A stretch of DNA of 64,000 nucleotides from NCBI GenBank assembly GCA_964247055.1, contig OZ176054.1:9176001-9240000 (forward strand). The letters are read 5' to 3'. A program made the position numbers and the translations under genes. The notes under the pieces were generated by a model. It was given only the letters and a program-made list of their open reading frames with translations. It did not search any database and was not told where the DNA came from. The stretch is from Paragordius varius (lineage: Eukaryota; Nematomorpha). Below, piece by piece: positions 9,904 to 22,100 of the stretch (its first letter is position 1; the number at the start of each line of letters is the position of its first letter).

Positions 9904-12900
9904 TCTTAAATTAGTCTTTTAAAACATATGGGTTTTACATTAAAAAAATTATAGCTGCTTTATGATCCACTTTTTGCGTATAAAAAAATAGGGGCATGAT
10001 AACTCCAGGCGAAAAGTGTTAATTAAAACTTCGATTCTGGAGTATGATCCAGATCTAACATTGGTATATACTAAAAAAGTGGTTTATATTGCATTTTTTA
10101 GTTTAGCTAAAGGACACGTGTCATGTGGACTTAATTATACCTTAACACTTAATTATCTATTTAATTTTCTATATAGTTTACTTTGTAGGGTCGTTTTTCA
10201 GGGCTTAATTTTTTTTAGTAAACTACAGGTTTGAAAGTAGTTTGAATTAAAAATTAATTACCAAACATTGATCTCATGTATTAGACAACTAATATTTTTA
10301 CATTTTTGTGACTTCCAGAGTATAATAGGACAGCCCCAAAACACGATTAAAACGAACAGCTAATATTTAAATCAAAATATCAAGTTTTTGCTAAAATGTA
10401 CCCTGAAAGCTTTTTTAAATTATATCTATATTTAAAGATAATATACAATATTTAGCCTTTTGTTTTTAAAAAATTTATGGAATAACAGCAAAAAGGAGTG
10501 AGTTGAGAATTTTTAATTTCAGATAACCCAAAAGCTTTCTATTATGACTCAACATAGCATGAAGATTTTTATCAAAATTTTGCTAAATATTAAATTTAGG
10601 TACGCATTTTTCAAAAAATTTTAGTTTATATCAAAATTTAGCTTATATAAATTTTTTTATCACGCATTCCCTGCATTTTGCGTTTATTTAAAGAGGACAA
10701 GCCCAATCAAAAAAATTTGGGGCCCTCAAAGATCAAACCTAAGAATTTAAATTTTTTGAAAATATTGTTTCGCATTTTATAGGTAGTTTATGATATATTT
10801 TAGTGATATTTTTTGGTAAAGCCTTTAGCTTTCACAAAAAAATTTAATTAAAAAATTTGCGCAAATTTTGTCATTTTCTAGTTTGTAATCACACCTGTGT
10901 GATTATCTTTAACCAGCTGATCCTGATAAATATATATATATGACGTATTATTTTTATGGACATTCTATACATGAGAAAAATGGTTATTAATCAAATTTTA
11001 ACTAAAATAACTTTCAGAACATTAGTTTAATTACAAATTGAGCTTTGGGATATAGAAATATGTCATCGCGAACAAAAAAGTGAATAAACATGAAATTCAA
11101 AGTGTAAATTAAAATATGAACTTTCATAAAAATATAAAATCTTGAAAGTAAATTTTTATCATAAGTAGCTTCTTAATTTGTTTGGCCTCTATGTAATTTA
11201 TTTTTATAATTAAAATATTTACAGTTTGGATAAGTCAATGAGAATTTATATTAAACGAATGGAAGACTAGAGCAGTAGGATAAAATAAGTTAGTATATAA
11301 TTCATTAACGTTTTTTTATTTTTAAACAATAAGATTTTTTCTTCTTTGTGTGCCAGCGTTGTGATTGGTTTTTAATGAGACCCAATAAATCTGTATATTC
11401 CGACAGCTACTAAGTTTCATACATGAAATTAAATTGATTTGAGAATCTCTCTTTATAATATTTAATTAAAATATCTAGATAAAATGTAATGATAAAGAGG
11501 CTTCATACATTGTATCCACAAAAAATATCCTGATAAAATATATAAATATATTATGAAGGTATCGGGATGCTCATGGTGCTTTCGGTTTTGGTCCTACGGG
11601 TATTTTAACACTTCATTACATTTTCATTTTGTATTCTGTAAGTTTAGGGAAAGTTTTGTACCCAAAAGTAGTAAATATATTACTATTTTGAAAGCTGTTT
11701 TGTTTATATCACATTTTATAACCTTATGGGGTTGTTCCATACCAACAAGGCCATTTAGAATTGATTTATCCAAAATATTTTAGCATTGGCCAAATTTAAA
11801 TATGCTTTTAGCATTTTAGTCGAATGATACAATTTTATGTAAAATTGTAAAAAATTTCACCTCAAACTCTTTCGCTGCCAATTTTTAAATCGGGAATACT
11901 ACACGCAAATAACTGTTTATCATGGTAGAAATATAAAAAATTAACTTTAAACAAATTACAATTTACTATAACATTTTTAATATAGATTATAATATCTGCT
12001 TTAAGTTTGTTTGCAGCTGCCTGAGTTTGTGTCTATAGAAACTCAGTAAAAATCCAAGTTTTTTTTATCTAAACAGAAGAAGAGAGTTTAATAATTAAGT
12101 TTAAACAAAACAACTTACAAAGTTATTTTTGCCATTAAACCTATGGGGATGGGGAATAAACTATCCCAAATGTCATAACGGATCCAAAAATTAATATGTA
12201 CTGAAATATTAATTATCCCTTTTCTCGTATATAACACAATTGGAATTTATTTTATTTTATATCGCTTACAATAGGCAAATAAGTGAAATATAAATAATTA
12301 ACTTTACTAAGCTTTCATGTTGCATTTTAGCATAAACATGTTATTTATAGATTTAGAAATCAACTGTTTAGTTTAATCTTGTTATGGAGGTGTAATCTAG
12401 TTTTATTTTTTATTTGAATCATTGAGAATCCACTTTAACATGAATAAGTTGATCCAAAAGGAAAATATGTATGGCAATTTGAGATGATATTAAGCAATGT
12501 GTTTTATTCAAATTACCTGGATATTAAGATTAAACAATGATTTTTTTTGTTAAATCATACTTTAATTCCAATGCGTCTTCTTGTTTCTATGAGAAGAGTG
12601 TTTACATCAACTGTAAATGTATTATAAGGTAAATAATCATACAGATAAAAAATCTGGATAAATTCCTCCACAAGAAACAAATGATCATTTATTCAATTAA
12701 TAATAAACGTATTGTTAGATATTATAAACAAATTAAAGGTCGGAAACTTTCAATATTTTTAACCTTTGAAATCCATAAACGCATTTTTCCGATATTTGTT
12801 TTAATCATTTATGTTTCCTTGTATTTTTGGCTTTTTAAGGCTTTTTTTTATAATATTTAGAAAGAACCAGTGAAAAAAAAATTAGACACAATATGTGTTA

Positions 12901-13630
12901 ATTTGACAATCTAGCAATGATTACCTCCCTATACTGTTCTATAATTTAAATAAATTACATTAATCAATTATCAACAATACTCTAAACATTTTGTTTATTT
13001 TCATAAATTTAGGGTTGATTCTCCGAATTTTTGACCCTACCCCTAGATTTTTTTACGCCCCTTTAAGAAGCTTTGCCTTCCTTTTGTGCTATAAGATATT
13101 ATAAAAACACAGTTTCTATATAATTCAGTGATGCTAAATATATCTGTCACCTATAAATAACTTTTTATCGCGCAATATGTTTGCGTTTATTTTAAGAGAA
13201 GTCCATTTTTAAAGGCCCAAACAAATTAGTCTTTCAGCGCCCACATCTAAAATTTAAAGTATAATAATATTGTATTTCTTTCGTTTGTTTATGGTGTATT
13301 TTGGTTGTATTTCTTTTAATAAAGCACATCTCGACAAAAAAATGTGAAACAACGGTGCAAATTTTGCCATTTTAGCTTTCTTAAATCGCTCATACTAAAA
13401 AAGATTTTATTTTTGTGGCTATTGTGTTATCGGCATAATTTTATTTAATTCCTATCACTAAAAGTCTTATAAAACAGCTAAATGCTTAAAATTAGTTTTT
13501 TGAGTTTATTTTTTTTATGGGCAACGTATATCCAAATTTTTGAGGATTCTTAAAACTCATAAGTTTATCTATGCAAAAATTAAAAATTATATATTTGTTA
13601 CTCTAAGTTTACAAATTTATTATATCGCTT
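9904..13630. other. Repeat-rich intergenic DNA, no gene seen
   Basis: Contains partial copies of dispersed families C and D. Examples are 'CACGATTAAAACGAACAGCTAA' -like sequence near 10340, 'GGTGCTTTCGGTTTTGGTCC' near 11574 after 'ccacaaaaaatatcctgat', and inverted 'cccacatc' blocks near 13240. No conserved protein segment found. Confidence 0.5.
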
Positions 13631-13639
13631 TGACTTTAT

Positions 13640-13860
13640 TAGGATTGTTAGTTTTTGCAGCCAAATTATTCTTTGGTAAAAGATATAATATATGGAAAAG
13701 TAACTGGGATGAGAGGAATATGCCGAAGTTATATGGGTTCGATGGAAGAAATTTTATCAATATCTGAAATATCTTTAAAACTATATCTAAAAGCCCAAAG
13801 AACCGAGTGAAGGAAGGCAACGGTCGATAATCGATTACAAGCTGTCGATAACAACCGCAT
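13640..13860 (+). mobile_element. LINE 3'-end fragment
   Basis: The phrase LYGFDGRNFINI followed by KTISKSPKN parallels the 3' end of the LINE copy at about 25.9-26.1 kb (LDGQTFNDFQ ... KTISKSPQDN). Both are followed by 'ggtcgataatcgay'. Only the last part of the element is present, and it is interrupted by stops. Confidence 0.5.
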
Positions 13861-14205
13861 AATCGTCATTTTTCATTGTTTTATCAAAAGATGATGCTCA
13901 AAGTAGTTTTAAAGGGTCTACAAAAAAACTATTGGGAATGGATATCTAAAGGATTTATAACCTTAAGCAAGCTTTATGGCATGTGTAAGAAGTTAATGGT
14001 AACAAACATAAATTTCTAACGATATTAAATGTGTTTTTTTATAAAAGGTAATATTTTACTAAAGAAGTTTATAGCTTTACAGAATAATTACATAAATTAG
14101 GGAATATTGAATGCTATATTTTAATATAGCATTTTTTGAACGTAATAAAATTACTTGAAACAAATGACTGTTAAAATCATATAGACAGTGCCAAAAAATA
14201 TTTTG

Positions 14206-14236
<31 letters not shown>

Positions 14237-15447
14237 GACCTTACAAATACCCAAGTTATTATGATTTTTGTAACAAGTGCTGTATATGTATAGCAGTTGA
14301 CAAAATTTGACATTCTTCTTAATAAGTTTTTTGATCAAAGGCTTCATTCCAAAAATATCATTAAAAATTAGAAATGATATATAAAAAACAAAAACAATTT
14401 TTTAAAACTAATGTGGGCTTCGAAGGTCTAAAATTTTGGACGCATGGACGATTCTCAATCTAAACGCGAAATTGCCGTTGAGTGATAAAATTCTTAAATA
14501 TGGGTTAAAATTTGACATCAAAAAATCAAAAAAATACTTTACTTAAATTATAGCAAAATTTTGATAAATAGACTTTTATCGAATTTTGGAGCAAAGTGGC
14601 CAGAATAAAAAAACATTTTAAGATATTATTTGTCTATATAATCCTATGTTAAACATTAATATCTCAATCGTTTAAATAAAAAATCGGTAAGTTTAATATA
14701 ATTTTTTAACCAAATATAATTTCAATTTAACGTTAAAAGAATGAATTATAAAGAGTGTTTTTATTAAATCAAGTATTTTATACCGTTTCCACCATGCAAA
14801 AAATAATGAATCTAGCTAGCTTCATTAAATTTTGCAAAATATTTTTTTGGGAAAAAACTTGAAGTCAAAGCACAATTTAAATTTTTTATCGTGTAATTTC
14901 GTGATTTTTGCCTTTAGTTAAAAAAACTTGAGTTGAAACGGGTCCAAAAAATTGTGACTTTTGGAATTCACATATAAAACTTATTTACAAATAGTTTTCA
15001 TCTTATTTTAAAATAGCTTTAATAATATTTTTGGAAATTAAGCTATCATCAGATTTATGTGGATTTGAGCTAATTTTGTGATTTTATGATATAAGTAATT
15101 ATCCCTTAAAAGCAAATAACATTTTTATGTTACTCTTAAGGCCCAAAACCAAGAAGACCATGATAATTATGATGCTTACTTACCTATTAGAATATATATA
15201 TATATCATCAGAATTTTTGTTATCTCGCCCGATTTTGTGCGCAGTGAGATGATTGATAAAAGATATATTCAATAGGTCTACAATTATGATGTAAAATGTC
15301 GCACGCTAATATATATAAATATTGCAAATTAATTTACTAAGCTAAATTGTCACATGATCGTAAATGAGTATATTAAAATAAATAAATGAGTTAAATAAAT
15401 TTAGAAACTAATAAAGGCTCAAAAAATGTATGTATGGATGCAAGGTG
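13861..15447. other. No gene seen
   Basis: AT-rich DNA downstream of srGAP, with an (AT)n run near 14205-14233 and a family C fragment near 14410-14480 ('aatgtgggcttcgaaggtct'). Nothing else recognised. Confidence 0.5.
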
Positions 15448-15453
15448 TTTATT
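15448..15453 (-). promoter_or_regulatory. Polyadenylation signal AATAAA of the srGAP gene
   Basis: AATAAA on the minus strand, about 22 bases past the srGAP stop codon (15475-15477). It supports this stop as the true end and argues against continuation into the NCAPH2 frame. Confidence 0.6.
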
Positions 15454-15474
15454 ATAGGATATTATTGCCCTTAG

Positions 15475-18400
15475 CTATTTTTTCCACCAATGAGATGATA
15501 CATTATGACTATTATTTTTGGTTGTTTTATTAATATTTGTATTATTGGTATAAGAAAATTGATTCTTTACGGGTACATTATCACTATTTTCGGCTATAGA
15601 CTTGTGGGAATGAACATCACTTATAGATTTCCGTGATTGTATTGACGGTAATAAGGTTGGTGGAGCACCAACATTTAAAGGTGTGGACATAGGTGGAAAT
15701 TTTTTATCTTCAAAACCACGAATCAATTGTTGAATGGAAGGTGCAAGACTAGAATCTAATAATAAAAATATTCAATAATTATCGATGAAAAAAACATTTT
15801 ATAATTGACTATTTGGTGTGATAAAAAACAATTACTACTAACCAACAATATTGGTTAAATCTTGTAATGGGGCATGGGAAATGGTATTAGGTGTAGGACT
15901 TTCAGGCGTACTACTGCCATCGATTCCGCGCCTAGTAGGAGGTAAATCACTGACTAAATCGGGTATATCGAGAGATAATGATCGGTTGTTGTTAATAGTA
16001 TCTTTAATATCGCTAAATTGGTTATGATCCACACTTAGATCCTGCTTAAATTTTAGATTGTCTTTTTTATCGCGTAAATCATAAAGTTGAGAAAAAGGTC
16101 GTGGTGTAAATGATACTAATCCTGGTTTTTGATTTCTAGAGCCCACATTATCTTTGGCAAACATGACGTCCTGATGGAAACCTAAGTGATCATCATCGTC
16201 AATGTGCTTTATCAAAAGAGGGCTATGAGCTGTTCCATCATATGGAAATTGATATTGTAAATGGGAATTACCAGGGGAATGAAATTTATCACTCAAAAAT
16301 GAAATATTGTTAGGGCTTCGTGGAATTTCATGGGAAGACGTTGTTGTATTGGATTTATAAGTTACATTACTATTTATAGCGGAGGGCGTGTAATTAGTAG
16401 GGAAGCTTTTGTCATCACCACTTATGACAGATGCAGAGGAATCACAGCTATTGTTAAGCGAATCCAAACTTCGTAACATATTGCTTGGACTGCGTATTCG
16501 CTTAATAGGGGGTGAAATAATGAATGGGCTACCATTCGTCCCGGATGTACGATCGGGTGAATTATAAGTAAATGAAATTGTATTTTCCGGACCTTCTTCT
16601 TTCGATACCTTATGTTGAGTCCAAGCCTCCTGTCGCTGTAAGGGAGTCATTTTTCGCCGAGTGTCATTAATAAATGAATCCGTGGATGTAAAATCACCTC
16701 CTGTAATAACACTCCCTGATGGTGTTCGAAACAAACGATTATCATCTGATCCGGTCAAAACAGGCGTGTCGAAAGTTTTTTCATAGGTGTTTTGTGGCAT
16801 GTGTGATAATGTTGAATGGACAAGTCCAGTATCAGATGTGTATTGTCGAAATTTATCTATAATTATACATGCATAAAAATAGCTTTTATAATATCAAAAT
16901 TATCATAAGAGTTAAGGTCAAATTTTTATTATCGAAAGGATGTTTTTTATTGTCACATATCTGTCAAATATTAGATACTAACAGATTAAGTTTGCTAAAA
17001 GCATATAATATCATTTACGTAATAAAGAGGCACGTTTACTCATTCTTTTTTATTAAAATCGGGAAATACTAAATGTATTAGCATCGTTCATATAATTCTG
17101 GAATACCATTTAGTAATTTAGATAGTCCTTTACAATGCCGAGTCCTTTAAATATGGATTTCAAGAAACAATTTTTTTATCCAAATACATAGCGATGATTA
17201 CGAATCGATTGGCAAAAAACAATATAAAAAATGCAATTTATGCGATTTATAAGTAAGAAACACATTTAAAGTATGCGGTTTTATTTTATTAAATATAGTT
17301 AATTTTAACAAAATAACATTTAATACTTATTAAAGCGGGAAGGTGTAGGCACATATCCAAAATACTTCAATGATATTATAAAAAAACTAATAATTCAAAT
17401 CATAGAGAGTTATAACACAAAATAGATTTTTCTAAATACAAGTAGGTTTGAAAATAATTGAAAAAATTATATATATAAACCTTCAGAAAATTTTGAGCCG
17501 GGTAGGAGACAGTTAGCCAAAACATTAGTAACTCTGGATGTGGTTTGTGAACTAATGTTTGATTGCCCAGATATGGATGGAGATATAGAGGTTGAAATAA
17601 TCGATGTATTTGTAGTGCTACTACTTACTGTAGTTGTTGCTATAGGATAATTGCTTGAGTGAACAGGCATTTGAGGAGAGTTGGTGGAAAGCAAAGGGGA
17701 TGACCATAGAGACGATGTCATTTTGGAAAATCTATGAAATTATATAAAATTATATATGCAATCAAACCTTTTTTACGCAAAAAAGAGATATTTCTGATTC
17801 GGATGTCAGCTCTTATGGAGATTGGGGTTAAAATGCAACCAAAGTTTTTTGAGCGGAAAAATAATACACACAAAAAAATGTTGCTTTTTATAACGCAAGA
17901 AAAAAATCAGTCATTCGAATTTTTAATTTTTCACCAATGTTCTCGATTATAAATCTTAATAACATATAAATAATTTCCAATTGTTCAAAAAATAACCAAA
18001 AGTTATATTTTCACAAAAAGCTTTGCAAAAAGGTGGTGACGGTCGACAAAAAATTATTTTAATTTAATGTTAAAACAAACTGTTTTAAATAAAATTTCGT
18101 TTAATCATTTGGCATCCAACGACGGATATTTAATTCATGAACCAACCAGACAATATTCATTGTAAGAATAAAATATTAATTGTAACAAGTTACTAATCAA
18201 TACACCACCTAAATCTCTGCCTTATTTTCATAACTATGTTGTTACTTACATATTACGTATTGCTTACTATTAACAATTAATTTACATACTAAATAATGAT
18301 ATTGCTTATCCTTCATAAATATTTATAATTTTTAAAATTTATTACAGAGAAGAATATGATGCGGCGTCTGTGCCTTCCGTTGTGACCGGAACAAAGTAAA

Positions 18401-19104
18401 TAAAATTGGTTGGCACTAATCCCTCTTTCATGATATCAGCGGTACCATGTGCTAAAAAAGATTGCGTTTTAGCTGGACCTATTTGGGGGGAAATAAAGGA
18501 AAGAAACAATAAAAAATTAATTAGAAGAGTAAAAAATGAAATTGCACGGATAAAATGTAAAACTTAAAGTAAAATACCATACTTTTTACCTATGTAATTA
18601 TAATTTTGAAATAGATAATTGAATGTTTACATTTTGTTTATTTATTGTAAATACGATAGATAGGAAGAAAATGACATAAATAGGGCGCACCTCAATGATT
18701 TTTGTGTCCAAAAATTTTCCAAAGAATGTTAAAAAAATCCCAAAAATTGTAGATTTAATTGGCATATTATGATAATTCATAAAACATGTTATCATCTAAA
18801 TTACAGTTCAAACTAAAAAAACAATTAAAAAACTAAATCGATGAGGCCTGTTTAGCCGCCATTTGTGTGTTAAACGTAGGTCCCCGTAATATAAAACATA
18901 GATATAAACTTTCAGTTCCCGCATCTATTGCCGGACCGGGAGGTTTTATAAGCGCAACTCTCCACCATTCAGGTCCGACTTTTTTGATAGGTCTCATAAT
19001 ATCACCCTTGTTAAAACTCAATTCATCCGGATTACGGCCTGTGAAATTGAATCGGGCTACCGCCAAAAACGAAGGTGTATGCAAAGCCTTAATGTTAGAC
19101 AAAT
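15475..19104 (-). other. SRGAP: srGAP exons 22-26: SH3 domain and C-terminal tail
   Basis: Exons: 19104-18910, 18478-18346, 17731-17481, 16856-15843, 15755-15475. The SH3 domain is split. Exon 22 gives FLAVARFNFTGRNPDELSFN, then KGDIMRPIKKVGPEWWRVAL with the ligand-binding WW pair. Exon 23 supplies the last strand, KEGLVPTNFIYF. About 30 residues (KPPGPAIDAG... SFLAHGTADIM) are inserted between the WW strand and the last strand, longer than usual. Exons 24-26 encode about 510 Ser/Thr/Asn/Pro-rich residues with SP and TP repeats, possibly phosphorylated. A small exon 23/24 junction inside a codon agrees in phase. The stop at 15475 is followed by AATAAA. Confidence 0.85.
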
Positions 19105-22100
19105 CTGTGTGGCAAATAATTTTTATATATATATGCCATAGATTTAATCGATGTTTGTTAGTTAATATAATAATAATAATCTAACATTGTATGTATTGAA
19201 AAAAAGTAGTGAGATCAATTAATTTCTATTTAAAATATTTGAGTAAAACATATAGACATCAACCATTTACAATACTCGTAAAATGTATGTGGCCAACAAA
19301 GTCCTATTCCCACCTCCCCGCGGTGTTGGCTGGGGCATGAGAATGCGCTAACAGCAAAGGCCAGTTTCTAATGCTTTGTGAAATCATTAGTTGTGCACAA
19401 GGGCAGTTAAGTAAAAAAAATCGTTTAAATTTACCAGGAAGTATAAATATTATGAATATGAATTTCGTGTCATGAAAACTCCGAATCCGGAGTCCAACCC
19501 TTTATAATGATATATATATATATATATGTAATAACTAACTATTTGTTAAATTTAATACTTTTTATATCAGAAATCCGTCGTGATTCATGCCTTTTATGAT
19601 GAAGCGGTGACAATGATTTTATAGGATTTCGTAGATAATTAAATTCTGTGTCGGCACTTTGCCTTTTTTTTGAATTTGCTATAAATACATATCATTATTA
19701 TAAACCAAAATTTGTAAAAAACTAATTAATAAATTAATAAATAAATTAGCAATTGTTCATAAAAATCATTACCCTTTAAGCCTGTTTCACCATCATTTTT
19801 CCCAGTCATGGAACTAAGATAAGGGATTCCCGAAGTCGCTGAAAACAAAAAGGAAAGTGATGGCCTTCTACTAGTATCTTTCATTTCTCCACCACCTATG
19901 GTATGTCCATAGGTATGTGGCGTGTCCATAACATTATTCAGTGTTGTGCTAAGACCACCCTTTTTGCCGGTTGATAACAATGTATCTTTTTTTGTGTTTT
20001 TTGACACAAAACTGTGGGAAAGACCAAGTTTGCTTGGTGAGACGTGTTTGGATTTCTCAAATGGACTACTTGTTTTGCCACTCGTTTCAGCCGTAATAAT
20101 TGGGTATCTGATTGTTTGTGATGTACTAATCTGAGTATTGGTGTTATCATTATCACTTTCACCTCTACCTGGTGGGGTATTGGGTGTCGATTCTGAAGAA
20201 TAGCTATTAGCGGCCAAAATAGTCGATTGTTCAACAGTCGATCCGGTCAGGATATGATTTGGTTTTTGTGATTGAGTCGACTTTGTGGTTGCTGGAGTCA
20301 CTTTCCGTTTTTCCGACACGTTAAAACTATGTGAAGTATGTAGGGGTATTGATGGTTTGCGAACCTTGATAGATGGAGTACGTGTATTGTTAGTATCAGA
20401 TGTGTCTATATTATTTTCACAAAAATTATTGGTTAAGTTTATTTTCTGATAATTAATATAAAAAATACTTAAAGGTGTGTGGATAGGTACTATATTAATA
20501 TAAGACAAATGCTTTGTACATATATTAACAATATGTATAGTTAAAGTGAAAGAAAGCAAAAAAAAATCATGCAGTTTACACCTTTCATTATTAATCTCTA
20601 TATTTAAGCATTTTCTACTTTTAACTGTACATATAAAACTAACTATTTGAATACTACCAAGTAAAATCTCATCTTTACTACTATCATTGTCCAATTGTTC
20701 ATCCATGTCTTCTTGAACGTTAGTATTTTCCAACAGGTCATCATTGTCATCGAATGTGCTTGTGTTCAGTTCATCTCCCCCACCAACATTGGTGCCTTCA
20801 ACACCTGTGTTAACATTTTCGGTGGATGCGGCATATCGGCAATACTTATCGTAGAAGGGACCCTCATCGGCATAATAATTGTTCCCAGCACCGAGTGCTA
20901 AATTATGAGAATGTTTAATACTTTGGTGAGCTACTAAAACGAAATACACATTTTGTCTACTACGTGTAAAATTAATATCCACATAGTTGTATAAAAAAAT
21001 TAATCGTGTGTTAAAGATAGGGGAAAATGTACAACAATTTCAATCATTAGTTGTATTTTTATCTATAATAAGCTATACTGTATTACCAATCGGCCAAAAA
21101 GAATGTGAATTGATCAATATTAATGTGGATACGGTGCATTCATTACCCATTATATTTTTTGGCCAATTGGTAATGAGCAGTAGTGCGTATGGTATATAAT
21201 ATTTCCACATAATTGAACAAACAAATTTAATTGTGGTCTAGGATAGCAAAAATATACAATGTCACACCATGTTGATAATTTTCCTATGCTTTACTGTACA
21301 CATTACCCACTGTAGTTTTGGTAAATTGGTCATATAGATGTGGCGTGCGTATGGTACAAAAAAATATCCACATAATTGAATAAGCAAATTGTGTTAAAAG
21401 ATAGGGGAAAATGTACAATGTCAATTATTAGTTGATGATTTTTATCATACGCTATACTGTATAATCGATTGGCCAACAATTAAACAGGTATTGTATTTTT
21501 ATAAATGCATCGTTATAATGCATTATGAAATCTGTCTGGGCAATATAGGAAAATTTTAAATAGTTGGCATAGTTAGCTAATATATGTAGGTTTCATTTTA
21601 ATATCAATTTTCGTTGATCTAAGAAACAAAAATCTACGATATAATACCATTGTGGAGTTCATACAATTCGGATTTATTCCATCACATTTAATATTATGAG
21701 AAATTTTAGAATAAAGTAATTTAAAACATTAAATCAAAAAAATTTAATTTTAGGCAAACAAAAAAACCTTTTATGATATCTTGTGGACCAGCTCCGCTCA
21801 AAATAGCGTTTATCACATTGGATTGATATGCGGGTTTAACTGATGTTGTGGGAGTAGTATTAGAATCTTCAGTGCCTGTTGTAACACCTTCTTGACTTCC
21901 ATCCTTTGTTGGGCCAACTAAATTTTATTTCAAAAAATATAGACATTTATTAAGTTATATATATTAAAAAATTGGTTTGTACATTATAAATATTATATTT
22001 ATAATTAATTATTCTCAAGATTATTATATTATGTATATTATAAGTTTTAGAAGCGATTTTCCAAGAAAATCTAAAAAATATTTGGCATAATTTTTTGATA

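Noticed and set aside
7696-15755. NCAPH2 frame as the last exon of srGAP
   Set aside because: srGAP has its own stop at 15475 with AATAAA just after it, and the 7696-9903 frame starts with its own ATG and matches condensin H2 from residue 1.
18867-19184. 105-codon plus-strand ORF
   Set aside because: Antisense of the srGAP SH3 exon.
19726-20982. A single 418-codon gene on the minus strand
   Set aside because: It is two srGAP exons (20933-20644 and 20445-19773) with an intron whose length is a multiple of three and happens to be open. Splice sites and composition mark the intron.
20976-21480. CRISPR-like array
   Set aside because: Only about three diverged direct repeats of 160-225 bp in a eukaryotic intron; no short identical repeats with unique spacers anywhere in the window.
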